This document shows positions 11,801-21,563 of a stretch of DNA of 64,000 nucleotides, one piece after another. Each line of letters opens with the position of its first letter. Positions within the stretch are counted from its first letter, which is position 1. The position numbers and the translations under genes were made by a program. The notes below the pieces were generated by a model. It saw nothing but the letters and a program-made list of their open reading frames with translations, had not been told where the DNA came from and ran no database searches. The DNA comes from Xiphophorus maculatus (taxonomy: Eukaryota; Chordata; Actinopteri; Cyprinodontiformes; Poeciliidae), in assembly GCF_002775205.1 (NCBI RefSeq), contig NC_036444.1, forward strand, positions 1,271,501 through 1,335,500. The letters are read 5' to 3'.

Positions 11801-14800
11801 GGGAAACCGGTGGAAGATTACATAGTCGAGATTCACAAAGAAAGGCCTGGCCTCGTTAAAAGAGTCTGGCACACAAGTCCGATGGGTTTGTCCCAGGCCC
11901 GGATCAGCGGCTGGGAGCATGCCACTGGAGACGTGGTGGCCATTTTAGATGCTCACATTGAAGCTACAAGAGGATGGTACGCACAAAACACAACAATCCA
12001 ACATCTTCTCCTGCTGAGCTGTTTAAAACGTTTACTTTGTTATTTCCTCTGCAGGGCAGAACCTCTGCTGGCCCAGATCAAAGCTGACAGAACCGTTGTG
12101 GTGTCTCCTGTGTTTGAAAAGCTCCACTTTGATGATCTGCATGTGCAAAGACACATGTCGTTTGCTCAGGGCTTTGACTGGGCCCTGTGGTGCATGTACG
12201 AGTTCTTCAAACCAAACTGGAACGATGTGGATGAATCACAGCCTCAGAAGTAGGTTGGAAAAACAAAACCAGTAATTATTAGATTATTAGATTAGACTCT
12301 CAATTATGTTAAGACATGATGAAACCTTTTTTTTTCCACCAGAGAGAAGTAAACTATACCAGTGAAGATGAAAAATCAAAGAGCCATGATCTTTGTTACT
12401 AATTTTTAAAAATTTAACATTTTAAAATTATGTCCAAAATGTGAGAAAACACAAATAAAAACACAAAGAACTTCAGACAGAAATTAGCTAAACGTAGCAA
12501 AGTGCTACTAAAGGCGTTTATCAGAATCTGAACCGACCGGATCATCAGAACTTTGACTTTGATGATTTTATTGGTTCTGAGCGGTGAACTAAAGTTAGCT
12601 GTGCTAACGCTAAAGCACTAACCATAACCATTAGCTATGCTAATGCTAAAGTAATACACACACGGAACAGAACTTAGCAGAAGCTAATGCTAAAGCACCG
12701 ACATACTAAATTCAACCATTTTGATGCCTTTTATTTTTCTATGTAGAAAAAGAAGCAATTAGTTGCATAAAAATGCTTAACATGCTAAAATATTTATAAT
12801 TAATTCATCAAAATGAATGTTTCTGACGTTCCAGCCCTAACATTAACAGGATCAGGTTTCATTTCCTCCAGGAAGCGATTCTTCAGAGCAGATCTTTCAC
12901 TCATGGTTTCAGGTTTGTCATTATTGATATTTGTTAACTCTGTTGCTAATTTGGCTAACTGACCACAATATGGCTTCAGCCAGGACATCAGCAAATATTT
13001 ACTGTGGAAGTACTGCAATGCATTCTGGGTACAAAACCAACTTAATTTCCTGCACTTCGTTATGGAGAACATGAGGAGAGGAAACAGAACTGCTGCGTAA
13101 CGATGTGGAAAATAACTAAGAACATCAAAAAAAGGTCTAAGTACTTGAAGAATTATTCACAGTAGATAACCAAAACTTACTAACAGATATTAAACTTTAT
13201 TCAATTGTAAGTTTACAAAACAGGCAAATAAAAATCATTAGAAGTAATTTAGAAGAAGCTAGATGCGCTGAACATATTCAGAGTTAGTAAAAATGCTAAA
13301 TGGAAAAGTAGCCCTGCTATTAGCGGATTGTTTGATTGATCATTACTAGCTGCAATAATAAGGTCATCAACCCAAAAGATCACTCTCTCATGTTCATTTT
13401 CTTTACTGTAAACACAATAGTCAGCAGGGTTCTGCACAAAGTTATTTTCAATAAGGAAATCATGTAACATTTTATTCCAATTTCATCCTGACTGTTTCAG
13501 ACCATAAAAAGACTTATTGAGCTTACAGACTAAATTTTCTCCTGTCTCTGTTACCACCTCAAATCCTTCAGGTTGTTCTAAAAATATCTCACATTCGATA
13601 GGGGCATGTAAATATGTTGTTTTTCCTTCGTCACGCCGGCATTTCCAGCCCTTTAAAGATGGCAGCGTCAACAAGGCCGGTTGTGGACGGTTTTTCTCAG
13701 ACTCTGATCTTTCGTGCAGGAGTCCGTCTCTTATGGGAATCTTTGCAGCAGACCGAGGTTTTCTTGGAGAAATTGGAGGGCTTGATGGAGGCATGACAGT
13801 TTATGGAGGGGAAAACGTGGAGCTCGGGATCCGCGTGAGTGTTGGCAGCAAAAAAACAATGGCTGACTGGATCAGAGCTGAACTTTGACCCCTGTGTTGG
13901 CTGCCCAGGCGTGGCTGTGTGGAGGAAGCGTGGAGGTCGTGCCTTGCTCCAGGGTCGCTCACATCGAGAGAGCTCACAAACCGTACGCACCGGATCTGAA
14001 CCCGTCCATGAGGAGGAACGCGCTGAGGCTCGCAGAGATTTGGTTGGACGAATACAAGAAAAACGTTTTTATTGCCTGGAACGTCCCTCTGAAGGTCAGG
14101 AAAGGTCAAATTCACTTCATTTTGGTAAATTAACAATATTACAGAAAAGAAAACAAAAATACTTCTTTAAAATCCTATAAGTTACCAAAAAATAAAGACT
14201 TTTCTACCGTATTCATAGACAAGTACACATACACACATTTATATTTAAATATGTATTTATATATATGGTTACACAACACAGATAATACATTTCAATGCTC
14301 TTTTAAAGCTCACCAAAAAAGCACATAATTTGAAATCATCACTCAATTTATTCCAGTTTCTGAAACTCATCTAGATTTTATTGGGCTTTTCTCTTTAAAA
14401 TGTTCAAATATTAACAAACCTCATAAATATATTTATTCTCTCTCAACTTAAATTCTTTCTGAAGACTTTTGTTCAGCGTTTTATGCATTATTTCCAGTAT
14501 TTTTATATGAATAATGTCTCTAAATTTTAAAGTATTACTTTAAATAGTTTATTAATTTGTCAGCAATATCAAACTTTATTAATAAGCATAAGTGCTTTTT
14601 TTGTAACTTAACTAATATCCGAATAGTTCGGATAGGAAAAGCAAATAAATTTCTGAGCAACATGACAAATAGGCCATAAACAAAGAGGAATATAAGATTT
14701 ATTAAATCTTATTTTAAACAATATTGGAATTTTATTTCTAGTATATTCAATACGAGGCTTCCAGCTAAGTGTGTTGTCAATATGAGTGAAAGAGAAAAGC

Positions 14801-17800
14801 TTTATAATTTAGTCTCTTCATGGATGTGTCCAACACACCTGGACACATCTGGACCAAGTTAATGATCTGACACACCAGACGACCTTCAGGGTTTCAAAGC
14901 CCCAACTTACAGTAACCTCAATAATTATTGCCACTCCCGTTAAATTAAGTGCACATATTAATGTTATTTTAGTTGTTATATAAGCTGTGTTCAGCTTTTA
15001 TTCTTTCAATATACACAGATGCATCAGTTAATGTGCTAAAATCGTCATTTACAGCCAGGCTGGTTTACACGTGTAAATAGATCAGGTCAACCAAGGATCC
15101 AGCTGTGACAAATATCTGACCCATAAATAACCGATAAAAGGCGTCAGAGGTCTGCAAATATGTGACAACAATCATAAATTTACCCAATAAAAAAACACCT
15201 GCACACATTTTTATCTCTGTCTGAAGTTAATCAGACCAAATTGTTTAAAGTCAGTTAGAATCACTGAAATTATTTCTCTTTGCTCAATGTCAGAAAATGT
15301 AGCAAGACTTTCTTTTGTGATTTTTTAAAAACTTTTTTCAAATTCAGAAATTGCAAATTGACTTTATGGTTATTTTGCTCTGACCATAAAGTTTTGCAAA
15401 TTGAAATTAAAACAAATAAATTTAGAAGAAACTGAAGTTTTTTGATAAAAGTTTCAGCGCTAGGATCAGGTGGGTAATTTAGTTCAAATGAGTGTATTTA
15501 AAAAAGCTGCTATTGAAATTTACACTTAAAGTTTTATCAAGATATTCTGTGGTACTATTGTGAAAATGATAATAGTAACAACAATAAATATTAATTACTC
15601 ATTTATTAGCTAGCACAGCAAACATGGCTCCACAAATAGAAATATGAATTCATTTTATTTAGTTAATTAAAATAAATTGTTTTATTTCAATCAATAAAGT
15701 ATTTTTGAATTGAACTGAAATGCAATATGTTTCTTAAGGACACCAATAAAGACTCATATTTTAACAAGGATGTAAATAAATGTGTTGAGAAAGTTTTACC
15801 TTTTATAATCTGGACTAAACATTGAATTTTAACCCAAACCTTTAATTAGTGGATAAATAATAATCAAGAAAAAAGGCAAAATGTAGGAACATTAGCTTCA
15901 CTCTAATGATTAAAATAATTATTCACCTGATTTAGTTTCATCTTCTAACATGAATTTTACCAAGTGTAAAACTGTAATATCTGATGTTTATTGTAATCAG
16001 GACCACGGTATCGATATCGGCGACGTGTCCAAGAGGAAAAACCTGAGAGAGAAGCTGGAATGTAAACCTTTCAGTTGGTACCTGGAGAACGTTTACCCGA
16101 GTCTGGAGCAATGGGACGACATCCTGGGCTACGGTGTGGTGAGAACCGTTTCAGGAGTTCAGTTACTTCACATTAATATGCTTTTAAAAATACATGAACA
16201 CAAGACGTACACAAGTCCCATTTAAGACTTTTTAAGACCTTCTTATATCAAAATATGAGTTTTTACTGTAACGTGCTTCAAGACAATATTTTTTGTGAAT
16301 AGAAATAAACTGAATTTAAGTTTTTAGTCCCTCCTTGATTTAAATATAAGACTGAAAAAAGCTATAAATGTAAGGATTGTTTGATTTGTCCTGTTGTATG
16401 GAAGCATTTAACTGGCAGAACTTGGAAATAAATGTGGGAGCTGCATCTTGTTAAAATGAGAAAACATTCTCATGATAATGAGATTTAAATGTCATTCATT
16501 TATTAATCTCATTATTAAATCTTATTAAAACCTCAATATCTTCTGTTTTAACTGAGAGAAGTCATAACAGTAAAACAGCGACAACTCAGGGGATTTTTAG
16601 ACGTCCAGAAGAAACTAGAGTCTCAAACGTCTCAAGCCAGAATGTAAAGCAGACGTCAGCATCTCACTTAAACCTTTTCTTTACAAAAAAATCCATCCAT
16701 CCATCCATCCATCTTCTTCCGCTTATCCGAGGTCGGGTCGCGGGGGTAGCAGCTTCAGAAGGGAGGCCCAGACTTCCCTCTCCCCGGCCACTTCTTCTAG
16801 CTCTTCCGGGGGAATCCCGAGGCGTTCCCAGGCCAGCCGAGAGACATAGTCCCTCCAGCGTGTCCTGGGTCTTCCCCGGGGCCTCCTCCCGGTGGACGTG
16901 CCCGGAACACCTCACCAGGGAGGCGTCCAGGAGGCATCCTGACCAGATGCCCGAGCCACCTCAACTGGCTCCTCTCGATGTGAAGGAGCAGCGGCTCTAC
17001 TCTGAGTCCCTCCCGGATGACTGAGCTTCTCACCCTATCTCTAAGGGAGAGCCCAGCCACCCTACGGAGAAAACCCATTTCGGCCGCTTGTATCCGCGAT
17101 CTCGTTCTTTCGGTCATGACCCAAAGCTCATGACCATAGATGAGGGTGGGAACGTAGATCGACCGGTAAATCGAGAGCTTCGCTTTTTGGCTCAGCTCTC
17201 TCTTCACCACGACGGACCGGTACAGCGCCCGCTTGACAGCAGACGCTGCGCCAATCTGCCTGTCGATCTCCCACTCCCTTCTTCCCCCATTTGTGAACAA
17301 GATCCCGAGATACTTAAACTCGTACAAAAAAATCCCCTGAGACAAAAAAAAGCTACATAAACAAGATTAGCTAATTCTGCCACGACCAAATTTAAGACGT
17401 AAACATTAAAAATAGTAATTAAATTATCGCTTTTAAGAACACTTAAACTTTCCTTTGAGTAATTTTAAGACATTTTGAGACCTTAGCTTTAGATAAATGA
17501 ATTCAGGATGTTCGGAGGGTTTGGTGACTCGGATCTCTGCTCAGCTGCAGAACAGCCTGGTAAAGCAGCAGTGTGTGGATCAGGGAGACGTTCCTGGCAG
17601 CATCCCGGTCTTATACGACTGCCACCTCGAGGAACCGCAGGTATCACAGAGAATCATTAACACAAGCTCATACCGAATTAGTACAAAACGTGAGCGTGTT
17701 TCCGTCCCTGCAGAAATGTTTCTACAACACAGAGGGTGAAATCATCATCGGTGGCCTGAGGTCCCATAAGTACAGCCGGAACCGCTGCCTGGTGGATCCG

Positions 17801-19431
17801 GGCTCCGGAAGCATTCCCACTCTGCATGAGTGCAACACAGCAAGGCTGAACCAGTTACACATGAACTGGGACTTCAGGCAGGTGAGCTGGGAGCAATGGG
17901 AGCCATGGGAACCATGGGAGCCATGGGAACTATGGGAACCATGGGAGCCATGGGAACTATGGGAGCGATGGGAACTATGGGAACCATGGGAGCCATGGGA
18001 GCCATGGGAACTATGGGAACCATGGGAGCCATGGGAGCCATGGGAACTATGGGAACCATGGGAGCCATGGGAACTATGGGAACCATGGGAGCCATGGGAG
18101 CGATGGGAGCGATGGGAACTATGGGAACCATGGGAACGATGTCAGCGCTTTCTGTCTGTGATCTGAAATCGTCTCACAAATGAAAACTGAAGTTTTTATC
18201 TTTGGACCTCAAGAGGAACAATCTAGACTCAACACACAGCTTCAGTTATTACAGCTAGAAACTATATGACCTCTGACCTGAGCATTCAGAGCCACATAAA
18301 GACAGTTACAAAGTCGGCCTTCTATCATCTGAATGTCCCAGCAACATCTAGAGAAACTCATCTATGCATTTGTCCTCAGTTGTATTGATTACTGCAGTAT
18401 CTGTGTTTCCATTACAAATGTGCACAAAACTGTTTCAATATTTGCTAATGTAAAAATAAAAAAAGCAATTTTGCAGTTGCAGTGTTTCAATTAAACAGGA
18501 TATGAAATTAAAATCACATTTGAATAATAATAATAATAATAATAATATCCAGCTTGTTCACATAATAAGTTTTTAAAAATAAAGGCAGCGACAGATTTAA
18601 ACACATGAGCTATATTCATAATTCAGCTGTGACGCCAGCGCTCATCGTCTGTCAGCCAATCAGAGGAGACGTTGGCGTTTCGTTCAGGCATTGGAGCAAC
18701 AAGCCCCGCCTACGTGGGAGCGGTTTCGTATGAAGCGTTTTGGGGAACTTGTAGTCGGCCATTTTACAGAAGAATGTCGGATTCAATACGTTGGAAAGAC
18801 TCACAACGTTTTATGAACTGATGCAGTGAGAGTTCTGGTGGAGCCAGCTGCACATCCCATAAAAACAAAAACAAACCATCATCCTCCTCCACTTCCTGTC
18901 CTTGTCTTTGTCGTTTCTGCCAGTAGTATCATCCGGTTATTGATCACAATGTTTCCATTGCAGTTCAGAAAAATACATCTATTTGAAAAAAGACTTTATC
19001 CCTTCACAGAAACTTTTAATAAAAAATCATGAGATTTTTCAAAGTTGCCGTGTTTCCATGAAGTAAATTTATTTTTGTCATTTCAATTTGCTCAATTCTT
19101 TGGCAGCTGCTGAGTTCCTTTAAATCCAGACTGAACGCTGAAACATGGACCGACACATTGATGATTTTATCAATGACACTTGACAAAATGTCTATTATTG
19201 GTTTTCATCATCGTTGACTGTATGACGTCTTGTTGCTGAAATGTGCTGCACTAATAAACTTGATTGATTGATTATTGTTCGATCAAATCTTCACAGGGTC
19301 GAGAAATAAGGAACAAAGCTACGCGGCGATGTCTGGAGATCGCTCCAGGAGAATACCTGGACTACCAGCTGGTCATCCAGCGCTGCAGCGGCCAGAACTG
19401 GACCATCCAGAACCTCGTCACCACCGCCTAG
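8897..19431 (+). CDS. galnt8: Polypeptide N-acetylgalactosaminyltransferase 8-like, first tandem copy (11 coding exons, 601 aa)
   Basis: This is a Golgi type II membrane glycosyltransferase of the family that starts mucin-type O-glycosylation (GalNAc from UDP-GalNAc to Ser/Thr). Exons: 8897-9068, 9777-10026, 10103-10269, 11793-11976, 12055-12249, 13720-13834, 13909-14094, 16001-16138, 17545-17640, 17714-17881, 19297-19431 (stop TAG). All phases agree. A short cytosolic tail is followed by a membrane helix (about residues 8-24), a Lys-rich stem, GT-A domain 1 ([25 protein letters not shown]) with metal motif D249-A-H251, Gal/GalNAc-T motif YGGENVEL (351-358) and a ricin-type lectin domain from about 470 with the terminal NWTIQNL. 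Most family members have WGGEN; here it is Tyr. GALNT8/9/17/18 are a divergent subfamily with weak or undetected activity in vitro, so enzyme activity is uncertain. Assignment to galnt8 rests on the ndufa9 neighbour. Introns carry a copia fragment, a LINE and a minisatellite. Confidence 0.93.
9108..9618. mobile_element. TTAA-ended MITE, copy 2
   Basis: It lies in galnt8 copy 1 intron 1, 40 bases after the donor. It has the same TTAAAGCTGCAGTGAGTAAC start and CTGCAGCTTTAA end as copy 1. Internally it shares the 'gaggcgggtct' and 'gtctcatgaca' segments with the other copies. Confidence 0.8.
10360..10600 (-). mobile_element. Degenerate Tc1/mariner-like transposase fragment
   Basis: The reverse strand near 10556-10580 encodes GGSVMLWG, like the GG(S)xMxWG motif of Tc1-type transposases. 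Surrounding sequence ('gggtcatcgtcatgttgcag', 'cccacagcatgacgctgcca') is typical of a common fish DNA-transposon relic. It is broken by a poly-T run and has no full ORF. Confidence 0.4.
13339..13619 (-). pseudogene. Ty1/copia reverse-transcriptase fragment with in-frame stop
   Basis: The minus strand encodes one continuous frame with copia RT hallmarks: [10 protein letters not shown], then [16 protein letters not shown], one TGA stop (13483-13485), then [18 protein letters not shown] and [13 protein letters not shown] (the VDD catalytic box). It covers only the central RT, about 93 codons. No LTRs, gag or integrase were seen nearby. It sits in galnt8 copy 1 intron 5, ending about 100 bases before exon 6, antisense to the gene. 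It is a dead fragment. Confidence 0.85.
14095..16000. other. galnt8: galnt8 copy 1 intron 7, AT-rich, empty
   Basis: About 1.9 kb of AT-rich sequence with no recognisable coding segment, terminal repeats or RNA gene. Confidence 0.55.
16682..17335 (-). mobile_element. 5'-truncated LINE insertion with 13-bp target duplication
   Basis: The minus strand of 16695-17322 encodes the C-terminal end of a non-LTR retrotransposon ORF2: [68 protein letters not shown] and [16 protein letters not shown]. It ends in a (GGAT)n tail (16695-16712 on the plus strand as ATCC). The 13-base sequence tacaaaaaaatcc flanks both ends (16682-16694 and 17323-17335), as expected for target-primed insertion. The GATG-type tail and protein are compatible with an RTE/Rex-like fish LINE, but the clade is not proven. 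It lies antisense in galnt8 copy 1 intron 8. Confidence 0.88.
17889..18141 (+). repeat. Minisatellite of 9-bp ATGGGAACC-type units starting at a 5' splice site
   Basis: About 28 tandem units of 9 bases (atgggaacc, atgggagcc, atgggaact, atgggagcg) fill 250 bases of galnt8 copy 1 intron 10, starting eight bases after the exon 10 donor (17881/17882). All three plus-strand frames and one minus-strand frame stay open through it only because the unit has no stop; it is not a gene. Confidence 0.95.
19104..19272 (+). repeat. GATT-tailed retroelement 3' end, directly before galnt8 exon 11
   Basis: It shares 'ttgctgaaatgtgctgca', 'ctaataaacttgattgatt' and the preceding block with the copy at 4848-5056. 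Its tail ends 24 bases before the exon 11 acceptor (19296), so part of that 3' splice region appears repeat-derived. Confidence 0.65.
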
Positions 19432-19562
19432 CGCCACTCAGCCACAGCTGGGGCTCAGGTCATAAAAACGTTTATGATGCAGCAGGAAACGGACAGACGG
19501 TTCAGGACGTCACCTGCTGTAGATTTACTGCATCATCTACCTTCACCTGTAGCCAGAACCTA

Positions 19563-19568
19563 AATAAA
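19563..19568 (+). promoter_or_regulatory. galnt8: Likely poly(A) signal of galnt8 copy 1
   Basis: AATAAA lies 132 bases after the stop codon TAG (19429-19431). It is the first canonical hexamer after the CDS. Confidence 0.6.
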
Positions 19569-19764
19569 GAGGCGAGTTGGACATCTGATCATCTGATCAG
19601 GATGTCTGCTGGGGACACCAGAATGTCTCGGGGGACGGTGTGTCCTCTGGACGGACGGATGGACGGACGGTGTCTCTGGTGCTATAGTTTTATATTTGTG
19701 GTTGTAACTGAGAAGTTAAAGTTGTAGAGAAAAATCCTGGAGGAGTTTTGTAACAGCTGTTCCA

Positions 19765-19789
19765 CTTCTTCTTCTTCTTCTTCTTCTTC
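19765..19789 (+). repeat. (CTT)n microsatellite
   Basis: Eight CTT units lie in the short gap between the two galnt8 genes. Confidence 0.95.
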
Positions 19790-20031
19790 AAATTCTTCAG
19801 TAAGACACAAATTGTTTTCTTTGAGTCACTCACAGTTTTTCCCCAAATGGTGCAAAACAAATTCTCACATGTCAGAAAACAATAACTTGCAAATATTTGT
19901 TATTGTTTGCTCTTCCTATGTGGTCAGATGCTGAACATGACCTGCCAAATCCTTATGTCATAAAGCAGCAAACTGTGGAATTAATGTTCCAGACGTTTAA
20001 TTATAACGTCTAGGCCACGCCCTACTTCAGA

Positions 20032-20202
20032 TGACGTCACTGTTTATTAGACACACCTGCGCTCCGCAGCGCTTTACTGCCAGTCCAAAGCAGCAGCGAG
20101 CACCTGCCGAACCTGTCGGTGCAGGAAGCTCGCAGGTTTTACTCGGTGCTGCAGGCTGGATGCTTCCAGTCTCGGTTCGGTTCAGTTCGGTTCGGTTCCA
20201 TC
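20032..20202 (+). promoter_or_regulatory. galnt8: Promoter/5' UTR region of galnt8 copy 2 with CRE-type site
   Basis: The sequence is GC-richer than its surroundings. A palindromic TGACGTCA (CREB/ATF consensus) is at 20032-20039, 164 bases before the ATG, and short ggttcggttc repeats (about 20174-20198) lead to the ATG at 20203. The transcription start is not visible directly. Confidence 0.5.
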
Positions 20203-21529
20203 ATGAGAGCGGTGTCCTTCAAACGGGTGGTGCTGATCGCGGGGTGCGTGGGGCTCCTGCTTTACCTGGGGATGTTCCTGCGGACCGGGCATGAGGCCGG
20301 GGAGAGGACCGGGAGGCAGCTGGACCCGGACCGGGCCGTCGGGAGCTTCTCCAACCTGGAGCGAAGCCTCAACAACCTCAGTGAGTTTCTCTCCATCCGC
20401 CGGGTTTTCCTCACTGAGGCTGCGCACAACATTCAATCCCAACTGATGATTGGACTTTTTACCTGCTAAGGTGCTTGGAGAGGATTTCCAGTTTTTTTTA
20501 AACATCCCGTCTCTTAGCAAAAATTACTTAAAAGCACAACTTGGGTATTTTTTGTCTGATTTCTAAAACTGGACTGAAATCAATGTAAAACAGGACTGTG
20601 TTCTAAAGAAAGGCAAAAACAGCTTTTTCTAAACCTTTAAACAAAAATGATGAGTTGGATAAATCAGAAGTTTGCCATCTAACTTGTTTCCTTTTTTTGT
20701 CAAATGTTTGTAGAAAAAGTTGGTTTTACTACTTTAAATAGTTTTTAGAAAACGACCTAGATTTAGATTGATTTCAGTCCAGTTTTATATTTCGACCCAG
20801 TGCTGAGTCTGCTCTTATAAAAGTCAAAAATTATATTATTTTATCTCCGGACTCTAATAAACCAGGCTGGCGTTGAAATTCGACCCGGGACTTTGGTCAA
20901 AAGTGAAACCACAATTTTAAAACAACTTACAGGAAATATCTATATATATATATCTATATATAGAGCTATATATATAGAGCTATGTATATAGCTCTCTATA
21001 TATAGATATATATATATTCTACAATAAAAACGACTTTCTATGTATTTAATAAAAAAACAGTCAATAAAAGTTTATTAAATAAGTGAAACCAGTTAAACCA
21101 GTGTAACCTGTGTAACCTTCCTCGCTTGGTTGTTTGTCACCTTCTTCACTAGAATGACAGAATGAATCACTCTTCACAATGTGACCTTTGACTGCATGGT
21201 GGCCCCACAGCTGGAAAATAAAAGACTCAGTTAGTGTCGTGACTTGGTGGTCAGCCGCCAACTGGAGCAGCTCCCACTCAGAGGGTCAAAGTTTTCAGCC
21301 CAGCCACGTGGAAACTTTACAAATTATATTCGTAGATGTTCTTACAGTATTTTGTTAATTGTTGAACTATAAAAATATGACCCTAAGTAAAAAACAATGT
21401 AGTGAAGAGCTGCTTCACTCACAGCTTTCCTCAGGATCCTGGTGGGGAAGCCGGGAGAGCGCCTGAAGGACCCGTTGCATGCAGCCACTTCTATATGCAT
21501 CAATTAAAAGTCTCATTATAAATACATAC

Positions 21530-21563
<34 letters not shown>

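Noticed and set aside
16797-17345. 182-codon ORF as a host gene
   Set aside because: It is the C-terminal end of a LINE reverse-transcriptase protein with tail and target duplication.
17573-18183. Trp-Glu-Pro and Met-Gly-Thr repeat ORFs
   Set aside because: They run from galnt8 exons 9-10 into the 9-base intronic array; the true donor at 17881/17882 ends the exon.
18400-19080. CCAAT-containing GC patch (18620-18800) as a promoter of an unseen gene
   Set aside because: It sits within sequence bounded by repeated 'gtgtttccat' phrases and looks like part of an interspersed repeat; no exon follows it.
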